A stretch of 64,000 nucleotides of DNA from Pseudomonas sp. EpS/L25 (GCF_001512295.1 NZ_LNUP01000014.1:244507-308506), one strand, 5' to 3'; positions 48,385 to 58,532 are shown, counted from the first letter of the stretch. Made by a program: numbers and translations. The notes: a model not told the origin generated them from the sequence alone.

Positions 48385-48594
48385 TCAGTGCTTGAACAGC
48401 GAGGCCGGCACGGCATTCCCTCTCAGCCAACTGGGCAAGGCCTCCTGCCAGTGCAGCTGCTCCAGGTGCTGGAGTGACGCCAGCAGCCGGCTGTATTCGG
48501 CGAATTCCTGCTGGACCCGACGGCGTTGCACGTCCAAGGCCGCCTCGGTGATCCACAACTGCCACTGCCGGTACATCGCCGCTTCATCGCTCAT
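48385..48594 (-). CDS. small conserved hypothetical protein
   Basis: A 69-aa, strongly helical, charged protein without signal peptide or membrane span. The ATG at 48594 (MSDEAAMYRQWQLWITEAAL) is favoured by a near-perfect AGGAGG 6 nt upstream; a further in-frame ATG lies at 48687 without such support. No known family recognised. Confidence 0.65.
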   Translation of the reverse strand: MSDEAAMYRQWQLWITEAALDVQRRRVQQEFAEYSRLLASLQHLEQLHWQEALPSWLRGNAVPASLFKH

Positions 48595-48653
48595 CTTGTC
48601 CCTCCTGCTCAGGGGGCATGATGGCAACGCCGCGGCACTTGCCAATCGCACCA

Positions 48654-48795
48654 AGAGCCTGTTCAAAATCTGCTGCGCGTCGGCCAAACCGCGTTGAAAA
48701 TGGCCTCGGAATGCTCATTTACCCCTCGTAAACTCCGCTTCCTCAGCCATTTTCGCCTTGTTTGGCTCTAGCTCGCGAGATTATGAACAGGCTCT
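48654..48795. repeat. 142-bp palindromic element D
   Basis: Perfect 12-bp end arms AGAGCCTGTTCA (48654-48665) and TGAACAGGCTCT (48784-48795). The inner stem AAAATGGC/GCCATTTT and tip GTAAA/TTTAC match element B in reverse orientation. It lies 38 nt past the stop of the DUF465 gene, where it may serve as its transcript end. Confidence 0.85.
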
Positions 48796-48832
48796 AAGCG
48801 AAACCCGACGGCGAGCGCCGGGCCAAGGTGCG

Positions 48833-49072
48833 CTAGGACGGATATTTCAGCTGCTGGGCGATCTTGTCTTTGAGCAGCACGCGCTCGCGGCGCAGACGAC
48901 CCAGTTCTTCGTCGCCGCTGGATTCTTCCACTTCTTCCAGATCGAGGATCTGCTGGTCGAGTTTCGCGTAGTCGTCCAGTAGCTTAGCGAAGGCCGCATC
49001 GGTCTGCGGACGGCTGTCCAGCTGTTCGGCGTACTCGGGAAAGTCTTTGTGCAGGTCGTGTTTGGCAACCAT
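48833..49072 (-). CDS. DUF465-family (YdcH-like) small protein
   Basis: The 79-aa coiled-coil protein resembles the YdcH/DUF465 group: an acidic N-terminal half (HDLHKDFPEY) and ILDLEE...LRRERVLLKDKIAQQLK. Function unknown. The ATG at 49072 has an ideal AAGGAGG 5 nt upstream; longer in-frame starts lie upstream but lack a ribosome site. Confidence 0.85.
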   Translation of the reverse strand: MVAKHDLHKDFPEYAEQLDSRPQTDAAFAKLLDDYAKLDQQILDLEEVEESSGDEELGRLRRERVLLKDKIAQQLKYPS

Positions 49073-49297
49073 CGGAGCCTCCTTGGGCGTGAGAAGTTGA
49101 CGTCGCGAGGGGGCAGCCCTCGTCGTACAAGGGTGGACCCGGCGCCCAAGGCAAAGTGCGACAGCCACGACCAGCTGCCGATTTGCAGCTGATTTGCCGT
49201 TTCCCGGGAACCTGGAGACCGTTAGCAAGGTTCCAAACTCGAGCGAAGCGAGCACAATCGTCTATCGTCTCTTCGAAACCATCCAAAGGAGTGCAGC

Positions 49298-49747
49298 ATG
49301 AGCATCATCGCCGAGTTCAAGAAATTCGCCATGAGGGGCAACGTGGTCGACCTGGCGGTCGGCATCATCCTGGGCGCTGCCTTCGGCAAGATCGTGTCGT
49401 CCTTCGTCGCCGACATCATCACCCCGCCGCTGGGCCTGCTACTGGGGGGTGTGGATTTCTCGCAGTTGGCGATCACCCTGCGCGCGGCCGTGGGCGACCA
49501 GCCGGCGGTGGTCATGTCCTACGGCAAGTTCCTGCAGACCATCTTCGACTTCGTGATCATCGCCTTCGCCATCTTCATGGCGATCAAGGTGCTCAACCGC
49601 CTGCGCCTGCACCAGGAAGCCGCGCCGTCCGGCCCGACCAAGGATCAGGTGCTGCTGACCGAGATCCGTGATCTGCTGAAAGAACAGAACAGCCAGGCGA
49701 CCGTGGCGCCTGGGGTGAAGCAGGAACCGCCGATCAACCCGCTGTAA
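49298..49747 (+). CDS. mscL: large-conductance mechanosensitive channel MscL
   Basis: The 149-aa inner-membrane channel has the N-terminal amphipathic helix, TM1 ([20 protein letters not shown]) and TM2 ([20 protein letters not shown]). It opens under membrane tension to release solutes during hypo-osmotic shock. The terminal helical tail is longer than in E. coli (136 aa). AAAGGAG lies before the ATG. Its stop codon falls inside the left arm of palindrome E. Confidence 0.95.
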   Translation: MSIIAEFKKFAMRGNVVDLAVGIILGAAFGKIVSSFVADIITPPLGLLLGGVDFSQLAITLRAAVGDQPAVVMSYGKFLQTIFDFVIIAFAIFMAIKVLNRLRLHQEAAPSGPTKDQVLLTEIRDLLKEQNSQATVAPGVKQEPPINPL

Positions 49748-49902
49748 GCCTTTCAAAGGCGGCTGCGCGTCGGCCAAACGGCGTTGAAAAGCCTCTGGAT
49801 CACCAGCCCGGCCTGGGTGGCCCCGATCCGCTTCCTCAGGGCTTTTCGCAGGGCCACCTAGGTCTAGTTTGACTCTAGACCACAGCCTTTGCAGAGACTT
49901 AC
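49744..49902. repeat. palindromic element E (diverged)
   Basis: The left arm GTAAGCCTTTCAAAGGC and the right arm ending GAGACTTAC are imperfect complements. Inner blocks GCGTCGGCCAAACGGCGTTG and CCGCTTCCTCAGGGCTTTTC match those in elements B and D, while the tip is a different GGATC...GATCC hairpin. It begins at the mscL stop and ends just before the convergent TerC/CBS gene. Confidence 0.7.
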
Positions 49903-49915
49903 AGCAAGCCCCGCC

Positions 49916-51472
49916 TCACTCGGAGGCGGGTCGTTCCAGGCGGATCCAGCCGATCCGCCGGTCCTTGACCGATTCCACGGTCAGCTGCCAGCCCTGGTAT
50001 TCCAGACGGTCACCTGCCATCGGTAAGCGTCCCAGCAGGTCCACCACCAGGCCGCCGAGGGTCTGGTAGTCCTCGTTCTCCGGGATCTGGAAGCCGGTGC
50101 GCTGCGCCAGGGGGTGCAGGTTCAGGCCACCACTGGCGCGATAGCCGTTCTCCACCTTTTCCAGCTCCGGCAGGCTGTCCTCGCTGGCATCCGGCAGTTC
50201 GCCGGCGATGGCCTCGAGGATGTCGGTCAGCGTCAGCAAACCTTCGAAACCGCCGAATTCGTTGACCACGAAGGCCACGTGGGTCGAGGCGGCGCGCAGC
50301 TGTTCGAGGGCGCCCAGCACCGAGGCCTGGGCCGGCAGGTGGATGGGCGTACGCACGCGATTGCGCAAGTCGGGGGTCTGGCCCTGCAGGATGTCGGTGA
50401 ACAGCTCCTTCTTGTGCACGTAGCCCAGGGGTTCGTCGATGTTGCCGTTGACCACCAGCGGCAGGCGCGAGTGGGCCGAGGCCAGCAGTTGCTCGCGCAG
50501 CCGTTCCGGCGGGGCGTCGGCATCGAGGATGTCGACATCGGCGCGGGCGGTCATCACCGTACGCACCGGGCGCTCGCCCAATTGCAGCACGCCGCTGATC
50601 ATCAGGCGCTCACGGCGATCGAACACCGGGCCTTCGCCCTTCTCGCCATCCATCAGCTCGGCGATGTCCTCGTCCACTTCGTCTTCGCGCAGGCGACCGC
50701 CCAACAACCGCAGCACGGCCTGGGAAGTCCGCTCGCGCATGCCGAGGCGTTCGTGCATCTGCCGCTTGCGCTTCCAGCGCACCACCTGGTTGGCCAGCTC
50801 GATGAGGATCGAGAAGCCGATGGCGGCATAGAGGTAGCCCTTGGGAATGTGGAAGCCCAGGCCTTCGGCGGTCAGGCTCAGGCCGATCATCATCAGGAAG
50901 CCCAGGCACAGCATGATCACCGTGGGGTGGGCGTTGACGAAGGCGGTCAGCGGCTTGCTCGCCACCAGCATCAGGCCGATGGAGATGATCACGGCGATCA
51001 TCATCACGCTCAGGTGCTCGACCATGCCCACGGCGGTGATGACGGCGTCCAGCGAGAACACGGCATCGAGCACCACGATCTGCGCCACCACCGGCCAGAA
51101 GGCGGCGTAGGTACGGCTGCCACCGGTCTTGTGGGTATGGCCCTCGATGCGTTCGTGCAGCTCCGTGGTGGCCTTGAACAGCAGGAAGATACCACCGAAC
51201 AGCATGATGAGGTCACGGCCGGAGAAGGCCTTGCCGAACACCTCGAACAGCGGCTCGGTGAGGGTCACCATCCAGGAGATGCTGGCCAGGAGGCCCAGGC
51301 GCATGATCAGCGCTAAGGACAGGCCGATGACCCGTGCCTTGTCGCGCTGTGCGGGCGGCAGCTTGTCGGCGAGGATGGCGATGAAGACCAGGTTGTCGAT
51401 GCCCAGGACGATTTCGAGGACGATCAGGGTGAGCAGTCCCAACCAGGCGGTGGGATCGGCGATCCATTCCAT
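49916..51472 (-). CDS. TerC/CBS/CorC-HlyC domain membrane protein (YoaE-like)
   Basis: The 518-aa protein has an N-terminal seven-span TerC domain ([31 protein letters not shown]), two CBS domains (about 305-430) and a C-terminal CorC_HlyC domain (about 440-515). This layout is that of E. coli YoaE/YegH; TerC proteins are linked to metal efflux, notably Mn. No yybP-ykoY riboswitch was recognised upstream, so Mn control is unproven. The first ATG is preceded by a short upstream reading frame ending in TGATG. Confidence 0.88.
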   Translation of the reverse strand: MEWIADPTAWLGLLTLIVLEIVLGIDNLVFIAILADKLPPAQRDKARVIGLSLALIMRLGLLASISWMVTLTEPLFEVFGKAFSGRDLIMLFGGIFLLFKATTELHERIEGHTHKTGGSRTYAAFWPVVAQIVVLDAVFSLDAVITAVGMVEHLSVMMIAVIISIGLMLVASKPLTAFVNAHPTVIMLCLGFLMMIGLSLTAEGLGFHIPKGYLYAAIGFSILIELANQVVRWKRKRQMHERLGMRERTSQAVLRLLGGRLREDEVDEDIAELMDGEKGEGPVFDRRERLMISGVLQLGERPVRTVMTARADVDILDADAPPERLREQLLASAHSRLPLVVNGNIDEPLGYVHKKELFTDILQGQTPDLRNRVRTPIHLPAQASVLGALEQLRAASTHVAFVVNEFGGFEGLLTLTDILEAIAGELPDASEDSLPELEKVENGYRASGGLNLHPLAQRTGFQIPENEDYQTLGGLVVDLLGRLPMAGDRLEYQGWQLTVESVKDRRIGWIRLERPASE

Positions 51473-51705
51473 CAGTAGCGGACCTCCGTCTGAGCGGGCC
51501 GAGCGGCCACGGAGGAAGGAAAACGGGAGGGGGTGTCAGCCGCACCTGGCCAGGAGGCCGGGGGCGGCTCGGATCTGTCACTGCTCATCGGAACTCGGAA
51601 AGTAGCCTTGGAAATTCCGATCCTAGAGCAACGCGGGCCCAAAGCTAAAGGCCCAACCTTTTCCAATTGTGAAGAAAACGTAAAGACGCCCGTACAACTT
51701 CACGG

Positions 51706-52482
51706 TTACCAGTAGTTTTCCACTGCCACCTGGCCGGGCCGGCGACTAAAGGCCAGTTGCAGATCGCGCGTCTTGAGCAACTGGCGGGTATCGTCGACCA
51801 TCTCCGGATTGCCGCAGATGAGGATGCGCGAGTGCTCGGGTGACAGCGTGACACCGGCGGCGCGTTCCAGTTCGCCATTCTCGATCAGGCTGGTGATGCG
51901 ACCACGCAGGGCGCCAGGGTGATTCTCGCGAGTGACCACCGGGACATAGACCAGGCGGTCGGTGAGGCCTTCGAGGTGCTCCACCTGGCCGTAGCCTTGG
52001 ATGACGTCCTGGTAGGCCAGGTCGCGGGCCTCGCGCACGCTGTAGACCAGCACGATGCGCTCGAAGCGCTCCCAGGTGTCGGGCTCCTGCAGCATCGACA
52101 GGAAGGGCGCCAGGCCGGTGCCGGTGGCCAGCAGCCAGAGATCACGACCACCGCCGAAGCGCTCCAGGGTGAGATAGCCGTAGGGCTGCTTTTCCACCAG
52201 CAGCTCGTCGCCTTCGCGCAGGCGGCTCAGTTCGCTGGTGAAGGCGCCGCCGGGGACCACGATGGAGAAGAATTCGAGGAAGTCGTCATGGGGCGCCGAG
52301 ACCATGGAGTAGGCCCGCCAGACCACATCGCCATCGGCCTTGCGCACGCCCAGGCGGGCGAACTGGCCGGCACGGAAACGAAAGCGCGGGTCACGGGTGG
52401 TCCTCAGGCTGAAGAGGTTGTCGCTCCAGGGCCAGACGGCGGTGATCGTCTCGCGGGTGAACTTGTCGTCGGTGGCGGTCAT
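51706..52482 (-). CDS. fpr: ferredoxin/flavodoxin-NADP+ reductase
   Basis: The 258-aa FAD enzyme has the RAYSMVS FAD site, GTGLAPFLS NADP site, YSVREARDLAY and the terminal aromatic residue (VENYW). It moves electrons between NADPH and ferredoxin/flavodoxin for Fe-S and oxidative stress roles. The ATG at 52482 has GAGG 5 nt upstream. It is divergent from rlmG. No SoxR or FinR site was identified. Confidence 0.92.
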   Translation of the reverse strand: MTATDDKFTRETITAVWPWSDNLFSLRTTRDPRFRFRAGQFARLGVRKADGDVVWRAYSMVSAPHDDFLEFFSIVVPGGAFTSELSRLREGDELLVEKQPYGYLTLERFGGGRDLWLLATGTGLAPFLSMLQEPDTWERFERIVLVYSVREARDLAYQDVIQGYGQVEHLEGLTDRLVYVPVVTRENHPGALRGRITSLIENGELERAAGVTLSPEHSRILICGNPEMVDDTRQLLKTRDLQLAFSRRPGQVAVENYW

Positions 52483-52554
52483 ACTGGCCTCTTTTTCCCG
52501 ATTGCTTGGTGGCATTGTCCCGCAGTGAGCCGCCGATAAACACCGACAGAAACC

Positions 52555-53685
52555 ATGCCTTCTCTCGTTTCGCCCTTCGCCACCCTCGAACTCGACCGTC
52601 AGCCACCGCGCCGCGACGATCCCCTGCAGGCCTTCGACGCCGCCGACGAATACCTGCTGCAGCAGGTCGCCGAAAGCGGACTGGTCCCCGCCGCCCGGGT
52701 GCTGGTGCTCAACGACGCTTTCGGCGCCCTGGCGGCCAGCCTGGCCGGCCACGCTCAGGTGACATCCAGTGGCGACTCGCACCTGGCGGCCCTGGCGCTG
52801 CAAGCGAACCTGGCGCGCAACGGCCTGGCCGCCGACGCCGTGACCTTCGTCCCGGCCAGTGAGGCGACCAGCGGTCCCTTCGACCTAGTGCTGGTGCGGG
52901 TACCCAAGACCCTGGCCCTGCTGGAAGAACAACTGATTCGCCTGCACGGCCAGTTGGCGCCCGGTGCGCGGGTGATCGCCGGCGGCATGCTCAAGCACCT
53001 GCCGCGCGCCGCAGGCGACCTGCTGGAACGGCATATCGGCCCGGTGCAGGCGTCGCTGGCCGTCAAGAAGGCGCGGTTGCTGTTCGCCACCCCGGAAACT
53101 CGTCCGGTAGTGGCCTCGCCCTACCCCAGTCGCTATCGGTTGGACGAACCGCCGCTGATGCTGGTCAACCACGCCAATGTCTTCTGCCGGGAAGGGCTGG
53201 ACATCGGCACCCGCGCCTTCCTGCCGCACCTGCCCAAGGGCCTGGGCGAGGCCCGGGTGGCCGACCTCGGCTGTGGCAACGGCGTGCTGGCACTGGCCTG
53301 TGCCCTGGCCAATCCGGAGGCCCGGTTCACCCTGGTGGACGAGTCCTACATGGCGGTGCAGTCGGCGCGGGAGAACTGGGCCGCGGCCTGCGGCGACCGC
53401 CCGGTGACGATCCAGGCCGCCGACGGCCTGGCCGACCAGCCGCCGCGCTCGCTGGAGCTGATCCTGTGCAATCCGCCTTTCCACCAGCAGCAGGTGGTGG
53501 GCGATTTCCTCGCCTGGCGCATGTTCCAGCAGGCGCGCGCCGCGCTGGATGCCCAGGGCGAACTCTGGCTGGTGGGCAATCGCCATCTGGGGTATCACGT
53601 CAAGCTCAAGCGGCTGTTCAGGCGCGTCGAACAGATCGCGGCCACGCCGAAATTCGTGATACTCAGGGCGGTCCAACCCCTCTGA
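52555..53685 (+). CDS. rlmG: 23S rRNA (guanine(1835)-N(2))-methyltransferase RlmG
   Basis: The 376-aa enzyme has a degenerate N-terminal methyltransferase-like domain (about 1-190) and a catalytic C-terminal Rossmann domain (DLGCGNGVLALACA, NPPFHQ). RlmG methylates G1835 of 23S rRNA. Length and order fit the RsmC/RlmG group, with RlmG the better match for the N-terminal ATLELDRQP. The cls gene begins 27 nt after its stop. Confidence 0.88.
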   Translation: MPSLVSPFATLELDRQPPRRDDPLQAFDAADEYLLQQVAESGLVPAARVLVLNDAFGALAASLAGHAQVTSSGDSHLAALALQANLARNGLAADAVTFVPASEATSGPFDLVLVRVPKTLALLEEQLIRLHGQLAPGARVIAGGMLKHLPRAAGDLLERHIGPVQASLAVKKARLLFATPETRPVVASPYPSRYRLDEPPLMLVNHANVFCREGLDIGTRAFLPHLPKGLGEARVADLGCGNGVLALACALANPEARFTLVDESYMAVQSARENWAAACGDRPVTIQAADGLADQPPRSLELILCNPPFHQQQVVGDFLAWRMFQQARAALDAQGELWLVGNRHLGYHVKLKRLFRRVEQIAATPKFVILRAVQPL

Positions 53686-53712
53686 CGTCCCCTGGAGAAG
53701 AGAGCCGCCCGC

Positions 53713-55152
53713 GTGCCATCCCTGCCCCTCGATCTCCACTACATCGCCCTCGTCCTCGAGCTGATCGGCATCAGCGCGGCGGTGCACGCCATCGTCACGG
53801 TACGCACCGCCCAGGGCGCCATGGCCTGGGCCATGGCGCTGGTGTTCATGCCCTTCCTCAGCCTGATTCCCTACCTGGTGTTCGGCCGGCGCCGCTTCGA
53901 CAGCTACGTGAAGGCACGGCGGCAGGCGGACGAGGAGATGGCGCGCCAGGCCGCCGAGCTGGACTGGCGCCCCTGGATCGCCGAGGCCATGGCCGCCCAG
54001 CAGTGCAGCGCCGCCAACCGCAAGCTCAAGGCCATGACCGCCCTCACCGGCACCCCCTGCGTGGCCAACAACCAGGTGCGACTGCTGGTCAATGGCGAGG
54101 AGACCTTCGCCGCCATCCTCGGCGCCATTCGCGGCGCGCAGCAGGTGGTGCTGGTGCAGTTCTTCATCATCCACGACGACGCCTTGGGCCTGGCCTTGCA
54201 GAACACCCTGCTCGACCGCGCCCGCGCCGGGGTCAAGGTCTTCCTGCTGTACGACGCCATCGGCAGCCACGCCTTGCCGCGCGCCTATGTAGAAAAGCTG
54301 CGCGAGGCCGGTTGCGAGGTGAAGGGGTTCAGCAACAGACGCGGGCTGATCAACCGTTTCCAGGTCAACTTCCGCAACCACCGCAAGATCGTGATCGTCG
54401 ATGGCGAGGTGGGCTTCACCGGCGGGCTCAACGTCGGCGACGAGTACATGGGCCTCAAGCCGCCCCTGGCGCCCTGGCGCGACACCCATATCGAGTTGCG
54501 CGGGCCGGCGCTGGCCACCCTGCAGGAGACCTTCGCCCAGGACTGGTACTGGGTGACCAGAAAGCTGCCCACCCTGCTGCTGCCGGAGCGCTACGAGGAC
54601 GGCGGGGTGCTCTGCCAGGTGGTGCCCAGCGGCCCGGCGGACGACCAGGAGACCTGCTCGCTGTTCTTCGTCGAGGCCATCCATTCGGCGCGCCATCGCA
54701 TCTGGATCACCTCCCCCTACTTCATCCCCGACGAAGCCGTTTCGGCGGCCCTGCGCCTGGCCGCCCTGCGCGGGGTGGACGTGCGTATCCTCCTGCCCTC
54801 GCGACCGGACCACAAGGTGGTCTATGCCGCTTCCTACCTCTATGCCTTCGAGGCGGTGCACGCCGGCATCCGGGTATTCCGCTACGGCCCGGGCTTCCTG
54901 CATCAGAAGGTGGTGCTGATCGACGAGGACGTGGCCGCGGTGGGCAGCGCCAATCTGGACAACCGCTCCTTCCGCCTCAACTTCGAGGTGATGGTGATGG
55001 TCATGGACGTGCAGTTCGCCTGGGAGGTGCGCAAGATGCTGGAGCAGGATTTCAGCCGTTCCCGCGAACTCACCCCCGAGGACAACGCCGCCTTGCGCCG
55101 CTGGCGGCGGGTGGCCATGCGGGTGGCGCGGGTATTCTCGCCGGTGCTCTGA
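53713..55152 (+). CDS. cls: cardiolipin synthase
   Basis: The 479-aa phospholipase-D-type enzyme has two N-terminal membrane helices, then HKD motifs [17 protein letters not shown] and [16 protein letters not shown]. It condenses two phosphatidylglycerols to cardiolipin in the inner membrane. The start is a GTG or an ATG near 53713 with GGAGAAGAG upstream. This is the ClsA type, distinct from the anchor-less copy at 24878. It is the last high-GC gene before the accessory section. Confidence 0.92.
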   Translation: MPSLPLDLHYIALVLELIGISAAVHAIVTVRTAQGAMAWAMALVFMPFLSLIPYLVFGRRRFDSYVKARRQADEEMARQAAELDWRPWIAEAMAAQQCSAANRKLKAMTALTGTPCVANNQVRLLVNGEETFAAILGAIRGAQQVVLVQFFIIHDDALGLALQNTLLDRARAGVKVFLLYDAIGSHALPRAYVEKLREAGCEVKGFSNRRGLINRFQVNFRNHRKIVIVDGEVGFTGGLNVGDEYMGLKPPLAPWRDTHIELRGPALATLQETFAQDWYWVTRKLPTLLLPERYEDGGVLCQVVPSGPADDQETCSLFFVEAIHSARHRIWITSPYFIPDEAVSAALRLAALRGVDVRILLPSRPDHKVVYAASYLYAFEAVHAGIRVFRYGPGFLHQKVVLIDEDVAAVGSANLDNRSFRLNFEVMVMVMDVQFAWEVRKMLEQDFSRSRELTPEDNAALRRWRRVAMRVARVFSPVL

Positions 55153-55653
55153 GCATCCGGTACAAGGCCACAAGCAGCGAAAGGTGCCGGTTTCCGAAAC
55201 AAAGGCGACTCCTCGCCAGCGAAGGCCTCAATCGGCGGCTCCAGATGTTCGAAATAGCTGCGACTGCTGGTGGCAATTTATGCAACTGCCCTAGGTCCTG
55301 CTAGTAACAGCTGCGACTGTCTGCGGAATTTTCGGTAAACAATTTAGAGATGGCCTTTAATGGCGAGGGAAAAGCTTGAAGGGCTGTTATCGACCCAAAG
55401 CAGGCGTTGGCGGTAGGCAGCTAACAGGCAGAAGCCGCCCTTTGCAGTAGTCAAAACTTGGCGACGATTTCACAGTCGCATGAGTACCATCTTGAGGCTT
55501 AAAGGTTTCTGGAAAACCAAGGGTCTCACCTCGACCATTTAAGCAACCCCTACGAGACCCCATCAGACGGCTCTGAGCTTAGAGAGAAGGAATGGGGGCA
55601 GGGCTTTTCGATAACACCGCAGCGGAGGCCTGGGCCAAACCGAAATGCCCGAC
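55153..55653. other. 501-bp gap at the start of the low-GC accessory region
   Basis: No supported gene. Base composition falls clearly from about 55280 on. A stretch near 55385-55440 (ATCGACCC, GGTAGGCAGCTA, CAGAAGCCGC) resembles a diverged copy of the palindromic sequence at 58381-58472. Nothing resembling an attachment site or tRNA was seen. Confidence 0.4.
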
Positions 55654-56328
55654 TTAGCTAACCAAGATGGCCTTGGCGTGCTGCAGATGTGCGCGGAACC
55701 GGGACGCATAATCTTCGGCAACTGCAGCTTGAACACTCGCGCGGTTTGCCAGTGCATGGCGCCACTCTGCAACGCGGCCAAGCCCTTCGAACAACGGATG
55801 ACTTAATTCGAATCCTAGAAGGTCGAAATAGCGGAAAACTGGAGCAACGGCGATATCCACCATGCTGAGCTTCGCGCCAGCGAAGTAAGGGCCGTCCGAC
55901 TTCTCAAAATTGAATCGCTCCAGTTTGCCTCTCAACGCTGCAGATTTACCTAGCGCTGCTTGCTGATCACCAGCATTCAGATATCCCCACGCATCCGCGA
56001 GCATGGCAGTGGCGAATTCGATCCAGGCACGGTGTTGAGCTCGGGTGATGGCATCTTCCGGATGTAAAGCAGGGGCCGGATACACTTCTTCGATGTACTC
56101 GCAGATGGCCGTGCTCTCGAAGAGCACATTGGCTTTCTCGTCGCCTTTTTGCACCTTCAGGAGTGGGACTTTGCCTGTTGGTGAGATAGCCATAAACCAG
56201 GTGGGCCTGACCTTTAGATCCACGTCGATGCGCTGAAATGGAACCTCTTTTTCAAGGAGCATAATTGCCACTCGCTGAACAAACGGGCAAAGCCCGTGGC
56301 TAACGAGCGTGAGCTGTGCTTGCGACAT
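55654..56328 (-). CDS. omega-like glutathione S-transferase
   Basis: A 224-aa GST with a CPFVQR active-site Cys (residue about 14) and PTGKVPLL, AICEYIEEVYP glutathione site. The Cys type suggests dehydroascorbate reductase or glutathione-lyase activity, as in the omega/Ure2p-like class. GC is lower than in the upstream genes. It is followed downstream by the SDR gene start region and may share its regulator. Confidence 0.85.
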   Translation of the reverse strand: MSQAQLTLVSHGLCPFVQRVAIMLLEKEVPFQRIDVDLKVRPTWFMAISPTGKVPLLKVQKGDEKANVLFESTAICEYIEEVYPAPALHPEDAITRAQHRAWIEFATAMLADAWGYLNAGDQQAALGKSAALRGKLERFNFEKSDGPYFAGAKLSMVDIAVAPVFRYFDLLGFELSHPLFEGLGRVAEWRHALANRASVQAAVAEDYASRFRAHLQHAKAILVS

Positions 56329-56409
56329 TTGAATACCCGTTGTTATTTCGACAGCTCCCGCTTCCGGACTGGAAGCGGGATGTACAGACGCGAAGGCGTG
56401 CCCAGCTTG

Positions 56410-57156
56410 TTAAAGCGAGCGACCACCATCAACGATGATTTCCGTTCCCACCGTCCAACGAGACTCGTCCGACGCGAGGTACAGCACCGCCTTGGCTACT
56501 TCTTCAGGCGTGCCAAAACGGCCTAATGCGATGGTCGCAGCAATATCCTTGTTGACCTGCTCGCGGTAGGCATCGGGGATACCCAGCTTGTCGTACAGCG
56601 GCGTATCGATCGGCCCTGGGCTGACCGCATTTACTCGAACACCACGTGGTAGGAGCTCGCTCGAGAGCGTCTTGGACATGTTCAGAAAAGCCGCCTTCGT
56701 TGCCGCATAAACCGATGAACGCGCCTCACCCAGGTGCGCACTGACCGAGGTGTTAAGAACCACCGATGCCGGGTTGGAGAAGACCGGCAGCAGTGCTTGC
56801 AGGAGGAAGTATGGGCCTTTGACGTTGATGTCAAAGGAGCGGTCAAACATCTCCTCGTTCCAGTCTTCGATCGGCATCCAGACGGATACGCCGGCGTTGA
56901 GGAAGGCAACGTCGAGGTGCCCGTAATGAGACTGAACAGCTTGGGCCAGCTCCTTCTGGGCTGTGACACTGGCGGAGTCGGCTCGTAGCACTGGAACCTC
57001 GCTACCCAAGACAGCTTGTGCATTCGCAATGGACTCAGGGTTGACGCCAGTGACGATCACCCACGCGCCTTCTGCGAGGAACTGCTTTGCGGTCTCCAGA
57101 CCAATGCCACTTGTGCCGCCAGTGATGAGCGTACGCTTGCCTTTTAAACGGGACAT
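56410..57156 (-). CDS. SDR-family NAD(P)-dependent oxidoreductase
   Basis: The 248-aa enzyme has TGGTSGIG cofactor binding (12-19), NAG, Ser and YAATK catalytic residues and the conserved C-terminal VDGG. It is a classical short-chain dehydrogenase/reductase with unknown substrate. Lower-GC codon use matches the accessory segment. Its promoter lies in the 136-bp gap facing the divergent lysR gene. Confidence 0.88.
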   Translation of the reverse strand: MSRLKGKRTLITGGTSGIGLETAKQFLAEGAWVIVTGVNPESIANAQAVLGSEVPVLRADSASVTAQKELAQAVQSHYGHLDVAFLNAGVSVWMPIEDWNEEMFDRSFDINVKGPYFLLQALLPVFSNPASVVLNTSVSAHLGEARSSVYAATKAAFLNMSKTLSSELLPRGVRVNAVSPGPIDTPLYDKLGIPDAYREQVNKDIAATIALGRFGTPEEVAKAVLYLASDESRWTVGTEIIVDGGRSL

Positions 57157-57260
57157 GTAAATTTCCTCTCATTTGTGACGGTCAGCCGGACGACTGACCT
57201 TCTGAGAGCGATCATGGATTTATGCCATCGCGCTGATAAGATGGCCGTAAAGAATAGATC

Positions 57261-57279
57261 TCATGCGAAATCCGCATGA
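57261..57279. promoter_or_regulatory. LysR-type T-N11-A operator
   Basis: TCATGCG-aaatc-CGCATGA is a perfect 7-bp inverted repeat. Its inner T (57264) and A (57276) are exactly 11 nt apart, the LysR binding rule. It lies 14 nt before the lysR start, so it is well placed for autorepression and for activation of the divergent SDR gene. A second palindrome GGTCAG-8nt-CTGACC lies at 57180-57199. Confidence 0.65.
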
Positions 57280-57292
57280 AAGAGGACGTGTG

Positions 57293-58195
57293 ATGGATCG
57301 GTTGCTACTGATGAGCTGTTTTGTACGCGCCGTCGAGACAGGCAGCTTTTCGGCTGCAGGACGTGATCTTGGGCTCGGGCAGCCGAATGTGAGCCGTTAC
57401 GTCGCCGCTCTCGAAGATCATCTGCAAACCAGATTGCTTCACCGGTCGACACGTAAGCTGACGCTCACACCTGAAGGTGAGCGCTACTACGCAGACGCGC
57501 GGCGTATCTTGGACTCGGTGGAACAGTCCGAATCTTCACTGAAAGGCAACGTGGCGGCTTCTGGGTTACTGCGTGTTGCATGCCCGACTGCATTGGCGCA
57601 CACCTTTATCGTGCCCCATGTGGCTAGGTTTCTGGAGCTTTATCCAGAAGTATCGCTCGATCTTCAAATCAACGATCGCTACGTCAATCTGGTCGACGAG
57701 GGAGCCGAACTCGCGATTCGCATCGGCCACCTGGAGGACAGCGCAATGCATGCACGGCCACTAGCTTGGTTCGAGCGCGTGTGCGTGGCCAGCCGCGAGT
57801 ACTTGGCGAAACGAGGCGCTCCCTCTTCGCCTGATGACCTGAAGGAACACGACTGCCTTATTTACACCCTGCTATCTACCGGGACTAACTGGCGGTTCAA
57901 GGACATCGATGTCCCTGTCTCCGGGCGACTGCGGGTTAACTCTCCCGACGCGATCCGTGAGTATGTCAACGCAGGGCTGGGGATCGCACAGGGGCCTCAG
58001 TGGCTTTATGAGGAGGGGCTGAGAACTGGCAACCTTGAATTGCTGCTTAAAGACTACGTAGCACCACAGGTGCCAATCCAAGTTGTATACCTGGCGAATC
58101 GGCTGCTGCCCAAGCGAGCCATTGTATTCATGGACTTCATGGCCGATGTGTTTGCAAAAAGCTCTGCATTCCGTGAGCAGCGCGCGAACGGATAA
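57293..58195 (+). CDS. LysR-family transcriptional regulator
   Basis: The 300-aa protein has an N-terminal winged helix (about 1-60, ETGSFSAAGRDLGLGQPNVSRYVAALE) and a periplasmic-binding-like effector domain (about 90-295). It is divergent from the SDR gene with a T-N11-A box between them, the usual arrangement for a LysR regulator and its target. The ATG at 57293 has GAGG 8 nt upstream. The omega-like GST and SDR are the likely regulon. Confidence 0.88.
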   Translation: MDRLLLMSCFVRAVETGSFSAAGRDLGLGQPNVSRYVAALEDHLQTRLLHRSTRKLTLTPEGERYYADARRILDSVEQSESSLKGNVAASGLLRVACPTALAHTFIVPHVARFLELYPEVSLDLQINDRYVNLVDEGAELAIRIGHLEDSAMHARPLAWFERVCVASREYLAKRGAPSSPDDLKEHDCLIYTLLSTGTNWRFKDIDVPVSGRLRVNSPDAIREYVNAGLGIAQGPQWLYEEGLRTGNLELLLKDYVAPQVPIQVVYLANRLLPKRAIVFMDFMADVFAKSSAFREQRANG

Positions 58196-58532
58196 TCAGA
58201 GCCGCAGTGCCCCTTGTAGTGAACCAGGATGTACGCTTACCACCATTGCGATCAGCGGATCTGGATAGTCATTGAGACGTAACGCTTCTATCTCAGAGCT
58301 CTGACTCACCACCGGCCCTAGACCAATGAATTGCCCATGATTTCGTAGACACCACAATGCGTCATCTCGAAAGGTTTATATTGGCTGTCAAAGCTGATGC
58401 AGGCGACATGCTGCTTCTGGCCGGTAGCTGCCTGTCGTCACTGGCTGCAATCGCCGCCAGAAGCGGTCGTTCTTAAACCCTCCCATTTTCCTAGCTGAAA
58501 GCGGAGCGGCGCGTAGGCTAAATTGGATGACC
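58196..58532. other. gap with Pseudomonas-type palindromic repeat
   Basis: No gene seen. A stretch at about 58381-58472 (GGCTGTC...CTGCTTCTGGCCGGTAGCTGCC...CAATCG...GCCAGAAGCGG) is an imperfect palindromic sequence of a kind scattered in Pseudomonas. Its GCCAGAAGCGGTCGTTC end (58456-58472) recurs inverted at 63824-63840. Confidence 0.5.

Noticed and set aside
51472..51588. Short reading frame (38 codons) ending in TGATG at the TerC-family start
   Set aside because: No good ribosome site and Pro/Ser-rich random composition; at most a leader peptide, so not listed as a gene.
51473..51600. Possible yybP-ykoY manganese riboswitch before the TerC-family gene
   Set aside because: The conserved core bases of that riboswitch were not found; only an unrelated GGGCC hairpin is present.
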